A stretch of DNA of 33,356 bases from Chara braunii (GCA_003427395.1 BFEA01000102.1:1937529-1970884), one strand, 5' to 3'; positions 11,813-22,347 are shown, counted from the first letter of the stretch. Notes: generated by a model from the sequence alone, not told the origin. Program-made: numbers and translations.

Positions 11813-11903
11813 CTCACGCAAGCACAAATCCTTGAGTGTGTGTATGCGCGCTGCATGCGTGCACACACACACACACACATAGTTACGTGGAGGTATGTTT
11901 TTT
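11309..11903. repeat. (AC)n - ATTGA-rich core - (TG)n compound microsatellite
   Basis: (AC)n from 11309 to about 11427, then a ~210-bp block built from ATTGAACC, TCAATCAATCGA and their complements (11428-11636), then (TG)n at 11637-11687 and 11760-11805, then CA again to 11879. AC arms facing TG arms make this a very long inverted repeat. Open frames here are artefacts. Confidence 0.85.
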
Positions 11904-12017
11904 NNNNNNNNNNNNNNNNNNNNNNNNNNNNNNNNNNNNNNNNNNNNNNNNNNNNNNNNNNNNNNNNNNNNNNNNNNNNNNNNNNNNNNNNNNNNNNNNN
12001 NNNNNNNNNNNNNNNNN
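11904..12017. other. Assembly gap (114 N)
   Basis: Unknown sequence. It is flanked on both sides by nearly the same ~45-bp sequence, (G)TGAGTGTGTAT..GCGCTGCATGCGTGCACACA, at about 11834-11879 and 12018-12062. Confidence 0.95.
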
Positions 12018-12071
12018 GTGAGTGTGTATGTGCGCTGCATGCGTGCACACACACACACACACAGTCGCGAG

Positions 12072-12106
<35 letters not shown>
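12018..12106. repeat. GT/GC/CA alternation followed by a 31-base poly-T
   Basis: Repeats the sequence seen just before the gap, then runs into T31 (12076-12106). Confidence 0.85.
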
Positions 12107-12109
<3 letters not shown>

Positions 12110-12555
12110 GAATAGGGGGATGCCCGTGACCGTTCCCTCACCTCCAAGACCCCCCTTTGCCAACCTTCCCTCTTTTCCTCCACCCCACCCCCCTCGCGGC
12201 GTTCGAAGGTAACCGCAAACACGTTCACTGCGTTTGCTCGCGTTCATTGAACTCGCGTTAAACGTGTTTAAATCTTGAATGCAAAACCCGCGTTCAATAA
12301 AAGCATGGTTATATAGGCAAAATTTGGTATCATTCCATCCACTTACGAGTTGTAAAGATTTGATGCTTCTGGAGGGTAAATCCTGTTTTATTGTTTTATT
12401 GTTGTATGTTGGTGGAAAAGTTCCGGTTTAGTTCCGAATAATTGTTGGAATTGTTGTATTATGAGTGTTGCTTTCGCATGAAAATCACATAAGAATCCTG
12501 ACTTTTATTTTGATGGTGAACGATGGGGAAGTCGTTCAATGGGTTCCAGGAACGC
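12107..12555. other. No gene seen
   Basis: C-rich start, a CGTTCA-rich patch at 12190-12300, then AT-rich sequence up to element D. No supported open frame. Confidence 0.4.
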
Positions 12556-13047
12556 TGTCGGAGCAGATACACTTACAAGGGTATCTGCCTAGGGTTTTCA
12601 ATGTCAGACGATGTGTGACCTTTCCGTGATGAGACCGACATTTGCCAAAACTTCATTCAAATTAACCTATGACTGAGAAACATAAACTTTTTGAATCAAA
12701 ATCCGATCATTTGCAGCATCCGAAAATGACGACGGGAATCAGTGATGTGATCGACATTTTCCTGTGTTTGGTAAGGCTGCCTGGATGTGCGGTCGTGAAT
12801 TATCCTAAACCTATCATACTTTAAACAATGCAGCCTCGCGATTCAGGGTTTGAATGGTCAAAAGAATAGCCGCTTGGTTGCTGCAGCGCATGGAAGGGAT
12901 GACGCGACCTCGCCCGTCTCGACAGTTCGCGGGGTTATTTTGCATCGTTCCCAAGTTGTCTCTTATTTTGTTTTGTTTACTCTTGCGTGACATGACTGGG
13001 AGGGCTCTCGCCTTTTGCGAAAAACGAGGGAACTGACGCGCTCGACA
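12556..13047 (+). mobile_element. Element D: 492-bp member of the TGTCGG...CGACA family
   Basis: It begins TGTCGGAGCAGATAC and ends GACGCGCTCGACA. A subterminal hairpin pairs GCAGATAC (12563-12570) with GTATCTGC (12581-12588). It aligns with element C apart from C's insert, and with the ends of A and B, where the final ~80 bases share GCGTGAC, GGGAGGG and the CGACA terminus. It is non-coding. The flanking tetramers ACGC and CTGC do not match, so no duplication is claimed. A solo LTR is an alternative reading, because it starts TG and ends CA. Confidence 0.6.
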
Positions 13048-13161
13048 CTGCTCCTGTTGCTGGTCACTCTTCTCATCCTCGTTGTCGTGTTGTTTCACTT
13101 CTGCGTCGTTGGGCGGGGTCCTGACACCAAATGGAAACGACGAACGGTGAGGAAGACGACG

Positions 13162-13707
13162 ATGGACAGGCGGCAGACCTCTAGCAGACAGTCGGCACGC
13201 ACCATTGACTACTCGAGTCCAGAACCGGCGGGCGGGGCGCCTCATACAGGCGCATATGCCCCGACTTTGTACAGTCATTTCCCACCTCACAAGTAGTCGT
13301 TAACCCCGGATCGCGAAGAGGAGTGGGTGGATGATTTGTCCCGCACTCTGCCTCTAGGGAGCGGATCAACACAGGAATGGATGGGGAACCATGATTCTAG
13401 ACAACGAGAGGCGGTGACAAGTTGTCAGTTGTTCTCTGCTCTACCGGAGGACGTTATTAGTGGAGGCGATTCGAAGATTGTGGACTTAGACTTTGGTTTA
13501 TCAAGCAGGAGTGTTGCATGTGATGGATCCGTCGGGATGGGGGTCCGCCAGGATCAAGATGAAGGGATGGGGATGTGGGAGATGAAGATGAAGCTGGAAG
13601 GGACAGCGCAGCTCCAACGCAGACTCGACACGCACGTACTCCAAAGTGTGCAAATGAAGAATGAGACTGAAACTGACTGCAACTGGGGTATACCCCCAGC
13701 GGACTAA
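13162..13707 (+). pseudogene. Hypothetical protein remnant with one in-frame TAG
   Basis: From ATG 13162 one frame runs 44 codons to TAG (13294-13296), then continues in the same frame for 136 more codons to a TAA/TAG-bounded end at 13707. Both parts share a Ser/Thr/Pro-rich, then acidic, composition: PEPAGGAPHTGAYAP before the stop, EEEWVDDLSRTLPLGSGS and SKIVDLDFGLSS after it. A single CAG-to-TAG change would explain the break. The frame also extends upstream (13015) into the end of element D through a Leu/Val-rich segment, which I regard as fortuitous. No domain is recognised; it looks like the low-complexity N-terminal part of a larger nuclear protein, but that is inference. Confidence 0.45.
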
Positions 13708-14450
13708 CTGGACTAGACTGGACTTGTGACGAACCACTTCTCGACCCCGTGCTATCTTTCGTACCCCTTGACTCAATCCCCCCCCCCCCTTTTTGTATCA
13801 TACCGACCCAACAAAGCCCCCGTCGCTTTTCTTGATTTCAGGTGCCTTGTTTAGGCCCCCATTTTTCAGAGGTTCTATTGATTCTTGGATTTCTGCTTTT
13901 TGTAATTTGGGAAATGCATGGGAAATTTACGCGCGCCTTAGCGAGCGCACTGGGAATCGGGCTCGACAGTTAGGAATTCTGGAATAAGTGGAACCCGACG
14001 TGTCTTTTTCTTTGCATGAATGTTCTCGGTCACGTCGGAGAAAACTCTAGGAATTTTGTGAGAATACGGATAGGCATAGGACTTCCTTTTCCCGCGTCGA
14101 CTTTCGCGCGCGGATATGGCGATTTCAATTTTTGAATTGGTGTAGGACATAGGCAAGCTGTAACTGTTTTGGTGCCTTTTTTTCTCTTGTTGTCGGCACC
14201 GCGCATACGAAGCTTCCTCCTCCTTATTTCCCGCGTCATTCTTCCCCCGCGCTCTCTTCCCTCTCTCTTCCCCCTCCTCTTTTTCTCCTATCGCAACTGT
14301 TTTTCCCTCTCTCTGCTCTTTGCGTGCCTGTTTCCTCTCTTGATCATCTGAATTTTGGACCCGTCTCGGGCTACTTTTCGCGCCTCTTTCGTTCTCGATC
14401 ATCAACCTTGGCTCACGAAGCCCGGTTGATCCATCGATTACCCCCGCTCA
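13708..14450. other. No gene seen; C-run and CT-rich sequence
   Basis: A C13 run at about 13779-13791 and a pyrimidine-rich tract at 14165-14345. Minus-strand open frames rich in Arg/Lys/Glu are the shadow of that tract. Confidence 0.4.
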
Positions 14451-14505
14451 CCAATCAGACGCGTTGAGCAAGAGGGTCTTCCTGTTGCGCGACGAATCTG
14501 ATTGG
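14451..14505. promoter_or_regulatory. Inverted pair of CCAAT boxes
   Basis: CCAATCAGA (14451-14459) and its exact complement TCTGATTGG (14497-14505) lie 37 bases apart. CCAAT is the NF-Y binding core in eukaryotic promoters. A GC-rich stretch follows (14700-14890), then a possible splice donor (GGGTATGAG near 14879) and a possible acceptor (TTTCCCGTGCAG ending near 15151). This suggests a host promoter and first intron, unproven. Confidence 0.35.
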
Positions 14506-15371
14506 CTGAACATCGAGTTCCAAAGGATCAACATGGCTTCCCTTGAGCACCCCTCGCTGAATCTTCTCCTCTTACACCTCGATTTCCCCTCTGCCTTCTC
14601 CCCCGTCTGTCTTCTTTTTCGCAACTGTAAATTCCGCAAGCGCGCCCGCAAAACTCTCTTACGTTTTCAACTCCCAAGCCAGCTTCCGGGAAGCAGTGGC
14701 TAGGTGATGCGTTTGATGCGAGTCGAAAAGTCCTGTCGGGCTGACTGTAGGCTGGCCGGCTGCGCGCTTGATCGCCACGACGGACTGTGGGATTCGGGCG
14801 AGCCGTGTCGAGCTTGCGTCAGCGGGGTGAAGATCGCAGCGGCGGAAGTTAGCACGCGACGACCGGGATCGTCGGTGCGGGTATGAGGATCGGTAATTGG
14901 AGTTGAGTGGATGATTGGCCCGGGGCCATATTGGAATTTCACGGCGAGTGCGCCTTCATGATTGCGGATCATTTTTTTTGGTGTGAGTTCATGGCTGTGA
15001 AGTGGAATGTTCCCTTGTCGGATTCCGATGTCTCCTATCTTGACATTTCTCGTTTATCTCTCCCATCTCTCTCTCTCTGATTTGAATGGCGATGTGTTAT
15101 GAGTCTGTCTATCCTATGAACCGAAGTGAATCCTCATGATTTCCCGTGCAGAAAAACTTATTCTGGAACTCTTCCATTAGTTTCTTGGGTAATCCTCGGA
15201 TGTAAGGGAGCTCAATCCTCTTGTCTTGTGAACGGTGGATGCGTGTGTACTATCCCCCGATTTGTTTTTGATGCACCATTGTCATTTTCGCACCTTCCAC
15301 AGTGGATGTATGCATAAAAATGCTTGTATGTGAGTTGGTGGTGTTGATTAGACCTAGAACTCGATGGGATT
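14506..15371 (+). other. Possible 5' untranslated region and intron of a host gene
   Basis: CT-rich, then GC-rich to about 14890, then AT-richer sequence with weak splice-like signals. Several short open frames exist, none convincing. The Ty3/gypsy element begins 320 bases further on and may have cut the host unit. Confidence 0.25.
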
Positions 15372-15638
15372 TTGCTCGAGAATGCAGGAGTGTTTAGATC
15401 TGTCGTTCTGAATACACTGCGCATGCCATCTGCCTTATACTGCACGACATCTGCAGATAATCTATGGGGCAGCCTCGAAAAAGCCAGGCGCCTCGGATTT
15501 TTGTTGATCTGGTCTGCCGAACCTGAATCGCGGGTGGATCCCCTCGAAACTCCACCCCGATTATTGCATGTTTGTACGGGCTCTGTAAGATGTGTCCCTC
15601 GTCTCGAAAGGAAGGAAAATGTTAGTTCGTTTTTGTGA
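15372..15638 (+). CDS. Hypothetical open frame, doubtful
   Basis: 88 codons from ATG 15372. No domain or motif is recognised. A longer minus-strand open frame (15212-15820) overlaps it, but that one crosses the LTR boundary and is unlikely to be real. If the CCAAT region upstream is a promoter, this could be part of its transcript, interrupted downstream by the retrotransposon. Evidence is only the open frame. Confidence 0.2.
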   Translation: MLENAGVFRSVVLNTLRMPSALYCTTSADNLWGSLEKARRLGFLLIWSAEPESRVDPLETPPRLLHVCTGSVRCVPRLERKENVSSFL

Positions 15639-15694
15639 TTGTGGTTTTTGATGACGTCCCAGGGTTTCTGCACATTCATTCCGATTGATTGACA

Positions 15695-16430
15695 TGTGGA
15701 CTGACGGGCGTACCTCGATCTGGCCCCAACCTCCCGTATCTCCCTCGCCAACGAGCCCCTTCCCTTACAATGAGGAAAGGACACGTGTTTGCGAGTGGGA
15801 CGTACGAGAAGCTGTCGCACAGATCGACGGACGATATTACTTCCCTCCCGAAAGTCGTTGTTCTGGATTCATGGACGCGGACTTTGTCATTGTCGATACG
15901 CACTACCTGCCTTACTCAGTACTATTGCCATTTAACGAGCTGATCGTCATTCCATGGACGGCAGTGGCGCCCCATTGGCCTCGAACCCTTGTGCATGGAG
16001 TGCCAGCGTTTCGATCGCTATGAATCAAAGGGCTTTCACTACCGAATACGGAGTGAAGACGAGCACAAGGAAAGCTGAGACCCTCCACGTCGGACTCGGA
16101 ACTGACCAACGAGCGACGTCGGGACTTGATACGAAAACGGGACACGCGGAGTGTACCGAAGCCCTTCCGGGAAGCGTGGTGGGAAGTTCGACAATACTTT
16201 TTCGATTGAATTTGGATTTTTCTCTTTTCGCGCCGTGCCAGCGCGTGCATTCTGCAACGAGCGAAAGCAACCGACTTACTTCATCGGACCAACACGGGGG
16301 ATTTCAATTCTGTCTGTGTCCCCACACTCAATTTTTCAAAAATCCTTGGCACACCCCATCTTGCTGTTTTCCTGGGCCCTCTTTCCGCACCCTTAGCACT
16401 CCGGACGGAAGACAACACAGGGCGTGAGGT
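15695..16430 (+). repeat. 5' LTR
   Basis: Homologous along its length to 30231-30989, with roughly one substitution per ten to fifteen bases and several indels. It starts near TGTGGACTGACGGGCG and ends ...GGCGTGAGGT, directly before the primer-binding site. It carries the same reading frame as the distal half of the downstream ORF, but an extra T in CGAACCCTTGTGC and a ~10-base deletion (GAGCCACGCGG region) near 16070 break it. The start is uncertain by a few bases. Confidence 0.85.
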
Positions 16431-16448
16431 TGGTATCGGAACCGACAC
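16431..16448 (+). other. Primer-binding site, initiator-Met tRNA type
   Basis: TGGTATCGGAACCGACAC follows the LTR immediately. It resembles the TGGTATCAGAGC sites complementary to the 3' end of initiator methionine tRNA in plant LTR elements, with substitutions. It marks where minus-strand DNA synthesis would have been primed. Confidence 0.7.
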
Positions 16449-16560
16449 GTGTCGGTTCTGATGATAGTAAGTCGAGCTGGCGAGAGATAGAAGAAGTCCT
16501 CAACCTGCTCGTGGAGATCACCCAGTGACCAGATCAAGATCTAGTGAGACTAGACCGGCT

Positions 16561-17613
16561 ATGCCAATGGCCGACGACAACGCAGCTCCCCCCAGGGTGA
16601 TTGTTAGTATTTCCGCCGCTTTTCCTTTCTTTCCTAATCACACCCACCCCGAAGCTTGGTTGGAAGCCGTCCAAGCTCAAGGATATAGCGTGGAAGATCT
16701 CCCCTGCGTCATCACCTTGCTGCTTCGCAACACGGCGCATGATTGGTTTAGGAAACACAGATGGGTAGATTGGAACACCTTCAAGCAAGCGTTCTTGGCC
16801 AGATTTGATACGGTCAGCGAAGACGCCGCTTGGTATGTGCTCAAAACTCGACTGCAAGAACCAGGGGAGTTGCTGCCTGACTTCGTGGACCGATTCCAAA
16901 CTACGTTGGACAAATCAGGACGAGATGAAAAGTCCGGCCGAGATTTGTTCATCGATCATCTACGAAGTCCGACGCTAAAAGTTAAGCTGCAGAAAAAGGT
17001 CCCCCCTAAAACGAACCAGCTATCCGCTATCATCACCAAAGCTCTTGAGTTAGACCTGACGGATAAAAAGAAGTATATCAGTCAAGGAGACGAAGACATT
17101 ACAGACACGATCCAGGATGTAGCGGCGAAACGACGATCAAGGTTGCGAGCGGTAAAACGATTCTATCCCTGGCCTGATCATGACCTTCCCGAAGGGGCCG
17201 TCTCTGATATCCCGTCAGTTCCTTCTCTCCCTCCTCCGACTCTCTCAATGAACCAACAGGTAGCAACTGTTAAAACCAGAAGCTCCCAAGATCCTGCCTC
17301 TATGACCATAACAAACATGCACTTGGCACAAATGATCCATACAACTACTACCAAACAATCTGAATGGATGAGCAATTTGGTCCAAATGCAGGCAACTCAC
17401 ATGGATCGAATGGAACAAATAATGAGCAGACTAATTAAGCCCAACCCGGCTCCTGCTCGACCTGCCCCTGCATCCTTCCCGCTTTTGCCTGCTCTGCCTG
17501 CACCTGGACATGCACTGCAGTTCCCTCATGCAGCTAACCTGGCAGGAAAAATCGAGTGTTACAATTGCAAACAACCTAGGCATTTTGCCCGGGACTGTCT
17601 GCAGCCAAAATGA
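16561..17613 (+). CDS. gag: Gag polyprotein with CCHC zinc knuckle
   Basis: 350 codons from ATG 16561 (GTG 16525 is in frame but less likely) to TGA 17611. It encodes the structural protein that forms the particle around element RNA. The N-terminal third fits a retrotransposon gag domain: EAWLEAVQAQGY, a run through LLLRNTAHDWFRKH, then FKQAFLARFD. A basic and low-complexity middle follows, then an Ala/Pro-rich linker, and at the C-terminus the zinc knuckle CYNCKQPRHFARDC (C-x2-C-x4-H-x4-C, 17557-17598), which binds RNA. It is the only intact long frame in the internal region. The stop TGA is followed in the same frame by the protease region, as if gag-pol was originally one reading frame or was read through. 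Confidence 0.85.
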   Translation: MPMADDNAAPPRVIVSISAAFPFFPNHTHPEAWLEAVQAQGYSVEDLPCVITLLLRNTAHDWFRKHRWVDWNTFKQAFLARFDTVSEDAAWYVLKTRLQEPGELLPDFVDRFQTTLDKSGRDEKSGRDLFIDHLRSPTLKVKLQKKVPPKTNQLSAIITKALELDLTDKKKYISQGDEDITDTIQDVAAKRRSRLRAVKRFYPWPDHDLPEGAVSDIPSVPSLPPPTLSMNQQVATVKTRSSQDPASMTITNMHLAQMIHTTTTKQSEWMSNLVQMQATHMDRMEQIMSRLIKPNPAPARPAPASFPLLPALPAPGHALQFPHAANLAGKIECYNCKQPRHFARDCLQPK

Positions 17614-18687
17614 AATCAGCCCCCACCTGCCGCAACCCCCGTAGCTTTGAATCAAGGACGAGTGGCCACACTAATGGATACGGCCCGAAATGAGGAGATC
17701 ATTGCGTACGCCCCTGAGCGACCTTCCCCCTCAATGGCAGTTGCATCGACCTCAGGAACTCCTTCTTCCGAAGCTGCTGACGTGGTTGATCCGGTCGAAA
17801 ACGTTCATCTCGCCGGCATGATCGGAGCAATCCGACCAGCCCATGACGATTTTGAATGGGTCGAATGCGAATCTAACCCCGGACCACAGTTTCGGACAGG
17901 AGAAATTGATGTACTACGAACGCTTAAGCAACTGGACATTCGCGTTCCGGTCCCAGTGGGACATTTGCTCACCATATCCGAAGCAACAAATAACAAGTTG
18001 CTGCAATAATGTCAGAAGAACCAAAAACGCTTTACATACCAGCGCATACAACGAATGTTGAAAAAGAAGAAGGAAGAAGGAGCGGAGGGTGTTGCACCGC
18101 CTGAACCCGAAGTTTGTGAACCCGAAGCAGCGCGAGTAACTACGATTTCTTTAGCTGAGAAAGATAATTTCGTGCGAGCTCGACCAGTGTTGTGGAAAAG
18201 TGTTGAATGTGATTGCGAAGTATGGGGCAAACCTTTTAACGCCCTCATCGATACTGGCTCCTCTGCAGTCGCTATATCATTAGATATGGTGAAAAGAACG
18301 GGACGACTCAACTCGATTCTCCCTTAATCTGGCAAGGACAATTACGTCTCTGCTGACGAAAAAACAATGAATATCATAAGAGTCACTGAGAATGTGGCCG
18401 TGAAAGTTGCATGAGTTCACGTCCTCGTTAACGCCTGGGTCATAAATGTTCACTCATACTCGGTATTATTGGGACTGCGTTGGGCAATGGCGGTAGGTGT
18501 CCGCATGCATTTCGATTCTAAACAGTTGGTGCTTACGCAAACAGGAGGAAAGCCTCAGACAGTTCCATTGCCGATTTCAACCCGAACAGTAAAAAAAAAT
18601 CCTAATTCTGCTCGGATAGGGATGATTCAAGGTTCCAATCACGAGGAATTTTCATCCTCGGATAATAGTAGCGGATTCGAAGAATAG
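17614..18687 (+). pseudogene. Aspartic protease region of pol, interrupted
   Basis: Same frame as gag, broken by stops at 18007 and 18325 and ending at 18685. The active-site motif LIDTGSSAVAIS lies near 18244-18279, with the catalytic Asp codon at 18250. Downstream, near 18465-18525, GLRWAMAVGVRMHFD resembles the segment after the retropepsin fold in other Ty3 elements. The role would be cleavage of the Gag-Pol polyprotein. It is too damaged to work, and the reading frame changes just after it. Confidence 0.75.
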
Positions 18688-18700
18688 GATTGCGTAAAAA

Positions 18701-21040
18701 ATGCCTAGTGAGAGTGAATGGAAACACTTGGTCAAACTTTTCGAGCACGAAACTCCAGAGGAATCCCGGATGGTTCCCAGAACCACACGAACTTTCCACT
18801 TGAGTTTGGGAGACAACGCGCTCGCGCCTATGGAAACCCAGATCAGTCCCTCGACCTTTCTCAGAGAACCCATCTTGCAAATATCCGACCTGGCAGACGA
18901 TTTGGAACCCCCTCGCACTTTGTACGAGGGAACACTTTCCCTCCGAGCACGCTATCAACAGGTGAAACAATACCTGAATGTTTATGTTTCCCCTCCAAGG
19001 TCGCTGCTTACAACAGGAGCGACCATCGCTCTGATAAAACAAGAAACCGAAGCTCCTGTCGACGATGTGACCGATCTGATGCAGGGAATGGTGAATTTAA
19101 CAGGACTAACCATGGAAGAAACCACGACTGATTCGGAAACTGACGCCGAAGTTAACGAGACCGAGATGATTAGCCCCGCTGAATCCCAGATGATCGCGAC
19201 TGTATTTTCTGTCCGCACTAGCAGCTCTATTTTCTCCAGCGTCCATGACGGACGGAATCAGCCTGCTGATTGGATCGACATGCCCCTTGAGATACCCGAT
19301 CAACCGACTGTCACTCTACCGGATCACGTCCCCCTGGAATTTCGAAAATCACTGATTAACGTCTTGAATGGGTAAGTAGAGGTATTACGTGTGCGGGATA
19401 ACGATATTGGGTTGTCTAACGTGATTGAGCATGCCATCCTTACGGGGGATCATCCACCCATCAGCTGCGTTCCTTACTGATACTCGCCAGCCCAACGGGC
19501 GGCCGCATTTCAGCGAATCAAGGAATTCGAAGCTAATAGATGGATCGAACCCGCTATAGGACCTTGGTCGTTTCCTGTGGTAATCGTGCCCAAAAAGGCC
19601 GGAGGGATTCGCATATGTATCGATTATCGAAAGCTGAACGATATTACGATAAAAAATGTGTACCCCCTTCCCCGGAATGATGAGTTGGTGGATGCGATTG
19701 GGAGTGCTCGATTTTTCAGTAAGTTTGATGTTCGACATGGGTTTCATCATCTTCTTGTTCGATAGGAGGATCGTCCGAAAACGACGTTTGTGTTGTTCGA
19801 AGGTACTTGGCAATGGATTCGATGTCCAATGAGCATCTGCAATGCTCCCGCAACCTTTCAGCGAGCCATGAACATGGCTTTTCATAACTTTGTGCGGAAG
19901 ACACATCTGGCGCAGAGTATCATCAACTATTGCGTGATTGTATACATGGATGATATTCTGGTGTATTCGAGTTCTTACGAGGGGCATGTGCAGCACATCG
20001 AATGGACGCTGCATGCATTGAGGGATGCCGGTTTCAAGGTGGCGTTGGAGAAATGCCAGTTCTTTCTCACCACCATTTCCTTTCTGGGACACGTGGTGAC
20101 AGACCAGGGACTCAGACCGGAACCGCAAAAGGTGGCATCTGTGAGAGACACGCCTGTGCCCACGACAATCACGCAAGTTCGCGGATTTTTGGGCCTGGCC
20201 TCGTACTACTGAAGGTTTATCAAGGGCTTCGTGGCTATTGCGGGTCCCCTCACGAATCTGCTAAAAAAGGATCAACCGTTGATTTAGACGCCAGAGTGTG
20301 TTCAAGCGTTTTCGAAACTCAAGGCAACTCTTATTTCAGCTCCAGTCTTTATAAGGTCGGATCCTGAAAAGCCTTTTGTCCTCATCACAGACTGGCAGCC
20401 GGAGACAATCTCAACGATCTTGGCCCAGGTGGGACCAGGCGGACTCGAATGCGTGGTGGAATACGCGTCTAAGTCGGTGCCTGCCTGCAAGCGCAATTAC
20501 GCCGCCCCGACAGCAGAATGCTATGCGGCTCTGTGGGGGATCAGTCACTTTAGAGCCTATTCGTAAGGGCGGAAGTTCACTCTGGTCACCGATCATGAGC
20601 CATTATTAGCCCTGAAGAAATCTAAGGATTACTCGGGCATGATCGGGAGATGGGCAACGATGCTACAAAGCATGGACTTTGACATTCGTCATCGGAAGCA
20701 CAAGAGGCACGAGAATGATGACGGGTTGACACGACTGCACCGACCCGAGAAGGTCCCCAAGAGCGAAAAAGTGATTCCGTGGAACGAGCCGAAGGATGAG
20801 AACGGACCACGGTACGGGCAAGTGGAAACTCTGTCGAAGGAGTGAGTGAAACGGGGCTTTTACTCTACCCTCTCTACAACCCTCTCTCTCTCTCGCTTTC
20901 TCTCCTCCCCTCTCATCATGGCTACCCCACCTGTCTCTACGACCCCTTCTTCCCCTGCTGATTCCACCCCTCTCGCCTCCTCGGCCTTCTTCGCCACCCT
21001 TCCCAATAAATTCTGCTATTTTTGTACGTGTATTACACGG
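18701..21040 (+). pseudogene. Reverse transcriptase and RNase H of pol, with multiple in-frame stops
   Basis: One frame throughout, with stops at 19373, 19478, 19763, 20210, 20285, 20564 and 20843. 18701-19375 is an acidic connector. RT proper runs from about 19490: GGIRICIDYRKLN, catalytic Asp in FSKFDVRHG (codon 19727), then the YMDD box (19943-19954) and GFLGLASYY. RNase H keeps its D, E, D residues at codons 20390 (ITDW), 20516 (AEC) and 20591 (VTDHEP). Domain order and motifs identify Ty3/gypsy pol, which copies element RNA to DNA. After the last stop a Ser/Thr/Pro-rich linker leads to three Cys codons (21014, 21023, 21029), where element B has inserted. Confidence 0.9.
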
Positions 21041-21245
21041 TGTCGGTGCGAATACCCTTACAAGGGTATCCGCCCTGGTTTTTGCAAATGACAGAAAATA
21101 ATTTTTGTTTAAATTTTCAGTATACCGTGCTAGGCGCGGTCGCGTCTGTAATTTTTACGTTGAATGGATGACTGACTAGAGTAAAGAATGCGTGGGCGCG
21201 CAGGTTTAAGGCGCGCGTGATTTATCCCCTGATGCTGATTACGAA

Positions 21246-21264
21246 ACCGGCGCGGGGCGCCGGT
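21246..21264. repeat. GC-rich perfect hairpin
   Basis: ACCGGCGC (21246-21253) and GCGCCGGT (21257-21264) pair perfectly around a GGG loop. The corresponding stretch of element A (near 10855-10870) is GC-rich but not as symmetrical. Confidence 0.7.
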
Positions 21265-22028
21265 CAATTTATTTTTATTTTTATTTTTATCCTTGAGCTT
21301 TATTTTTGGTTGCTCTTGATTGAACTAGGATCTAGGGGATATTTTCTTTCGATGGCTACGTTGGACCGAGTCGAGCGCGTGTGCGGAGAACGACCCCGAC
21401 GACGGCATCGACAACGACGGCGCGACTTCGTGCGGCGAGTGGGGTGTCGTAGGATGGCGCGCGGGGCAATTATGGTACGGTATAAGCAAGCCGGCGCGGG
21501 CACTGGGAGTCGCGCAGCCGGTTTGTTGGCCCAAAAACGTCGCGCCGCACTGCCTTATATGGTACTCTGCGGGCGCTGGTCTCAGGCTTGGGCATAGCCC
21601 TGTAGGTTACGACAACGGACTGTTACTATGGAGGTTCGGGGATCGAGGCCAGCGGGCGTCGGCGTAGCAACTGTAGTGGAGCGGCGTGGAGGAGACCGAG
21701 GGGTCGAGGGCTCAACGAGGCTATCCCTCTCCGTTTTTGTTTACAGGCACAGCGGAGGGGGCCGATCCGTAGAGCTCCCCGTTAATTTTCTTATTTTGCG
21801 TCTACTACTTTTGCCCTTTTCTCCTCGGTTTATTTTCGTTTACTCGCGTCCCGTCCTAGGGCGCGATATCGGGGCTAATGTCGGGCCACGGAGAGTATGT
21901 TGCATTCGCAGGGATACCTGAAGTGCTGTCACAAACTGTCCTCGCGGGCTGCGCCGAAGCCGTGCCCGTTTTGCCTTGAGGCACGGTGCCGTAGGTGGGG
22001 TGTGGGGCCGCGGCTACCTTTGGGGCCT
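21265..22028. other. Element B 5' part, no gene recognised
   Basis: Colinear with element A reversed (about 10850-10400). The best match is around GGATCGAGGCCA and CGAGGGGT...GGCTATCCC (B 21640-21735). Arg-rich open frames on both strands follow GC content and have no motif. Confidence 0.4.
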
Positions 22029-22099
22029 ATGGGCCTAGCTCAGCGGTACACCCTTGAACTGTTGAAATACAGACCCGTGATCGAATCCAGATGGTGGGG
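22029..22099 (+). ncRNA. tRNA-like segment with Pol III boxes
   Basis: A box TAGCTCAGCGG (22036-22046) and B box GATCGAATCC (22079-22088) are 43 bases apart, as in a tRNA. A stem CTGT/ACAG with loop TGAAAT stands at the anticodon position. Acceptor arms do not pair. It lies 60-130 bases before a U6-like segment, so it may act as, or derive from, a SINE-type promoter. Confidence 0.5.
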
Positions 22100-22161
22100 C
22101 TTGGTCGATGAGGGAGGCCAAATATTCTGAGTCGCCTGTTGACCCGGCTACCCGGGCGTCT

Positions 22162-22240
22162 GTCCTTCGAGACATCCTGTTAAAATTGGAACGATACATC
22201 GAATATTAGCATGGCCCCTGCGCAAGATTGACACGAATGG
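22162..22240 (+). ncRNA. U6 snRNA-derived segment, copy 1
   Basis: GTCCTTCGAGACATCC resembles the U6 5' stem-loop, and TAAAATTGGAACGATACA and TTAGCATGGCCCCTGCGC match U6 exactly. The AGC triad and internal stem-loop region are kept, but the ACAGAGA box reads ACATCGA and the match stops after GACACG, with no terminal T run. It is therefore a retropseudogene or captured piece rather than a working spliceosomal U6. Confidence 0.85.
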
Positions 22241-22347
22241 ACTGCCGGAAGGGGGGCCAGGTTCGTGATTGAGGCAAAGCGGTCCTGTGGCCGCACCGAT
22301 TTCGAGAGGCCGCAGGGGGGGGTAGGAGAATCCGCTGGCCGGCGCCG

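Noticed and set aside
11121-12247. His/Thr-, Cys/Val- and poly-X ORFs
   Set aside because: Products of AC/TG microsatellites and the N gap.
13015-13161. Leu/Val-rich segment as a transmembrane N-terminus of the 13162 ORF
   Set aside because: Its first part is the end of element D, so the continuous frame is likely fortuitous.
15212-15820. 202-codon minus-strand ORF
   Set aside because: It crosses the retrotransposon LTR boundary, so its two halves come from different sources, and no domain is seen.
22029-22099. Functional tRNA gene
   Set aside because: Acceptor arms do not pair and the T stem is broken; only the Pol III boxes remain.
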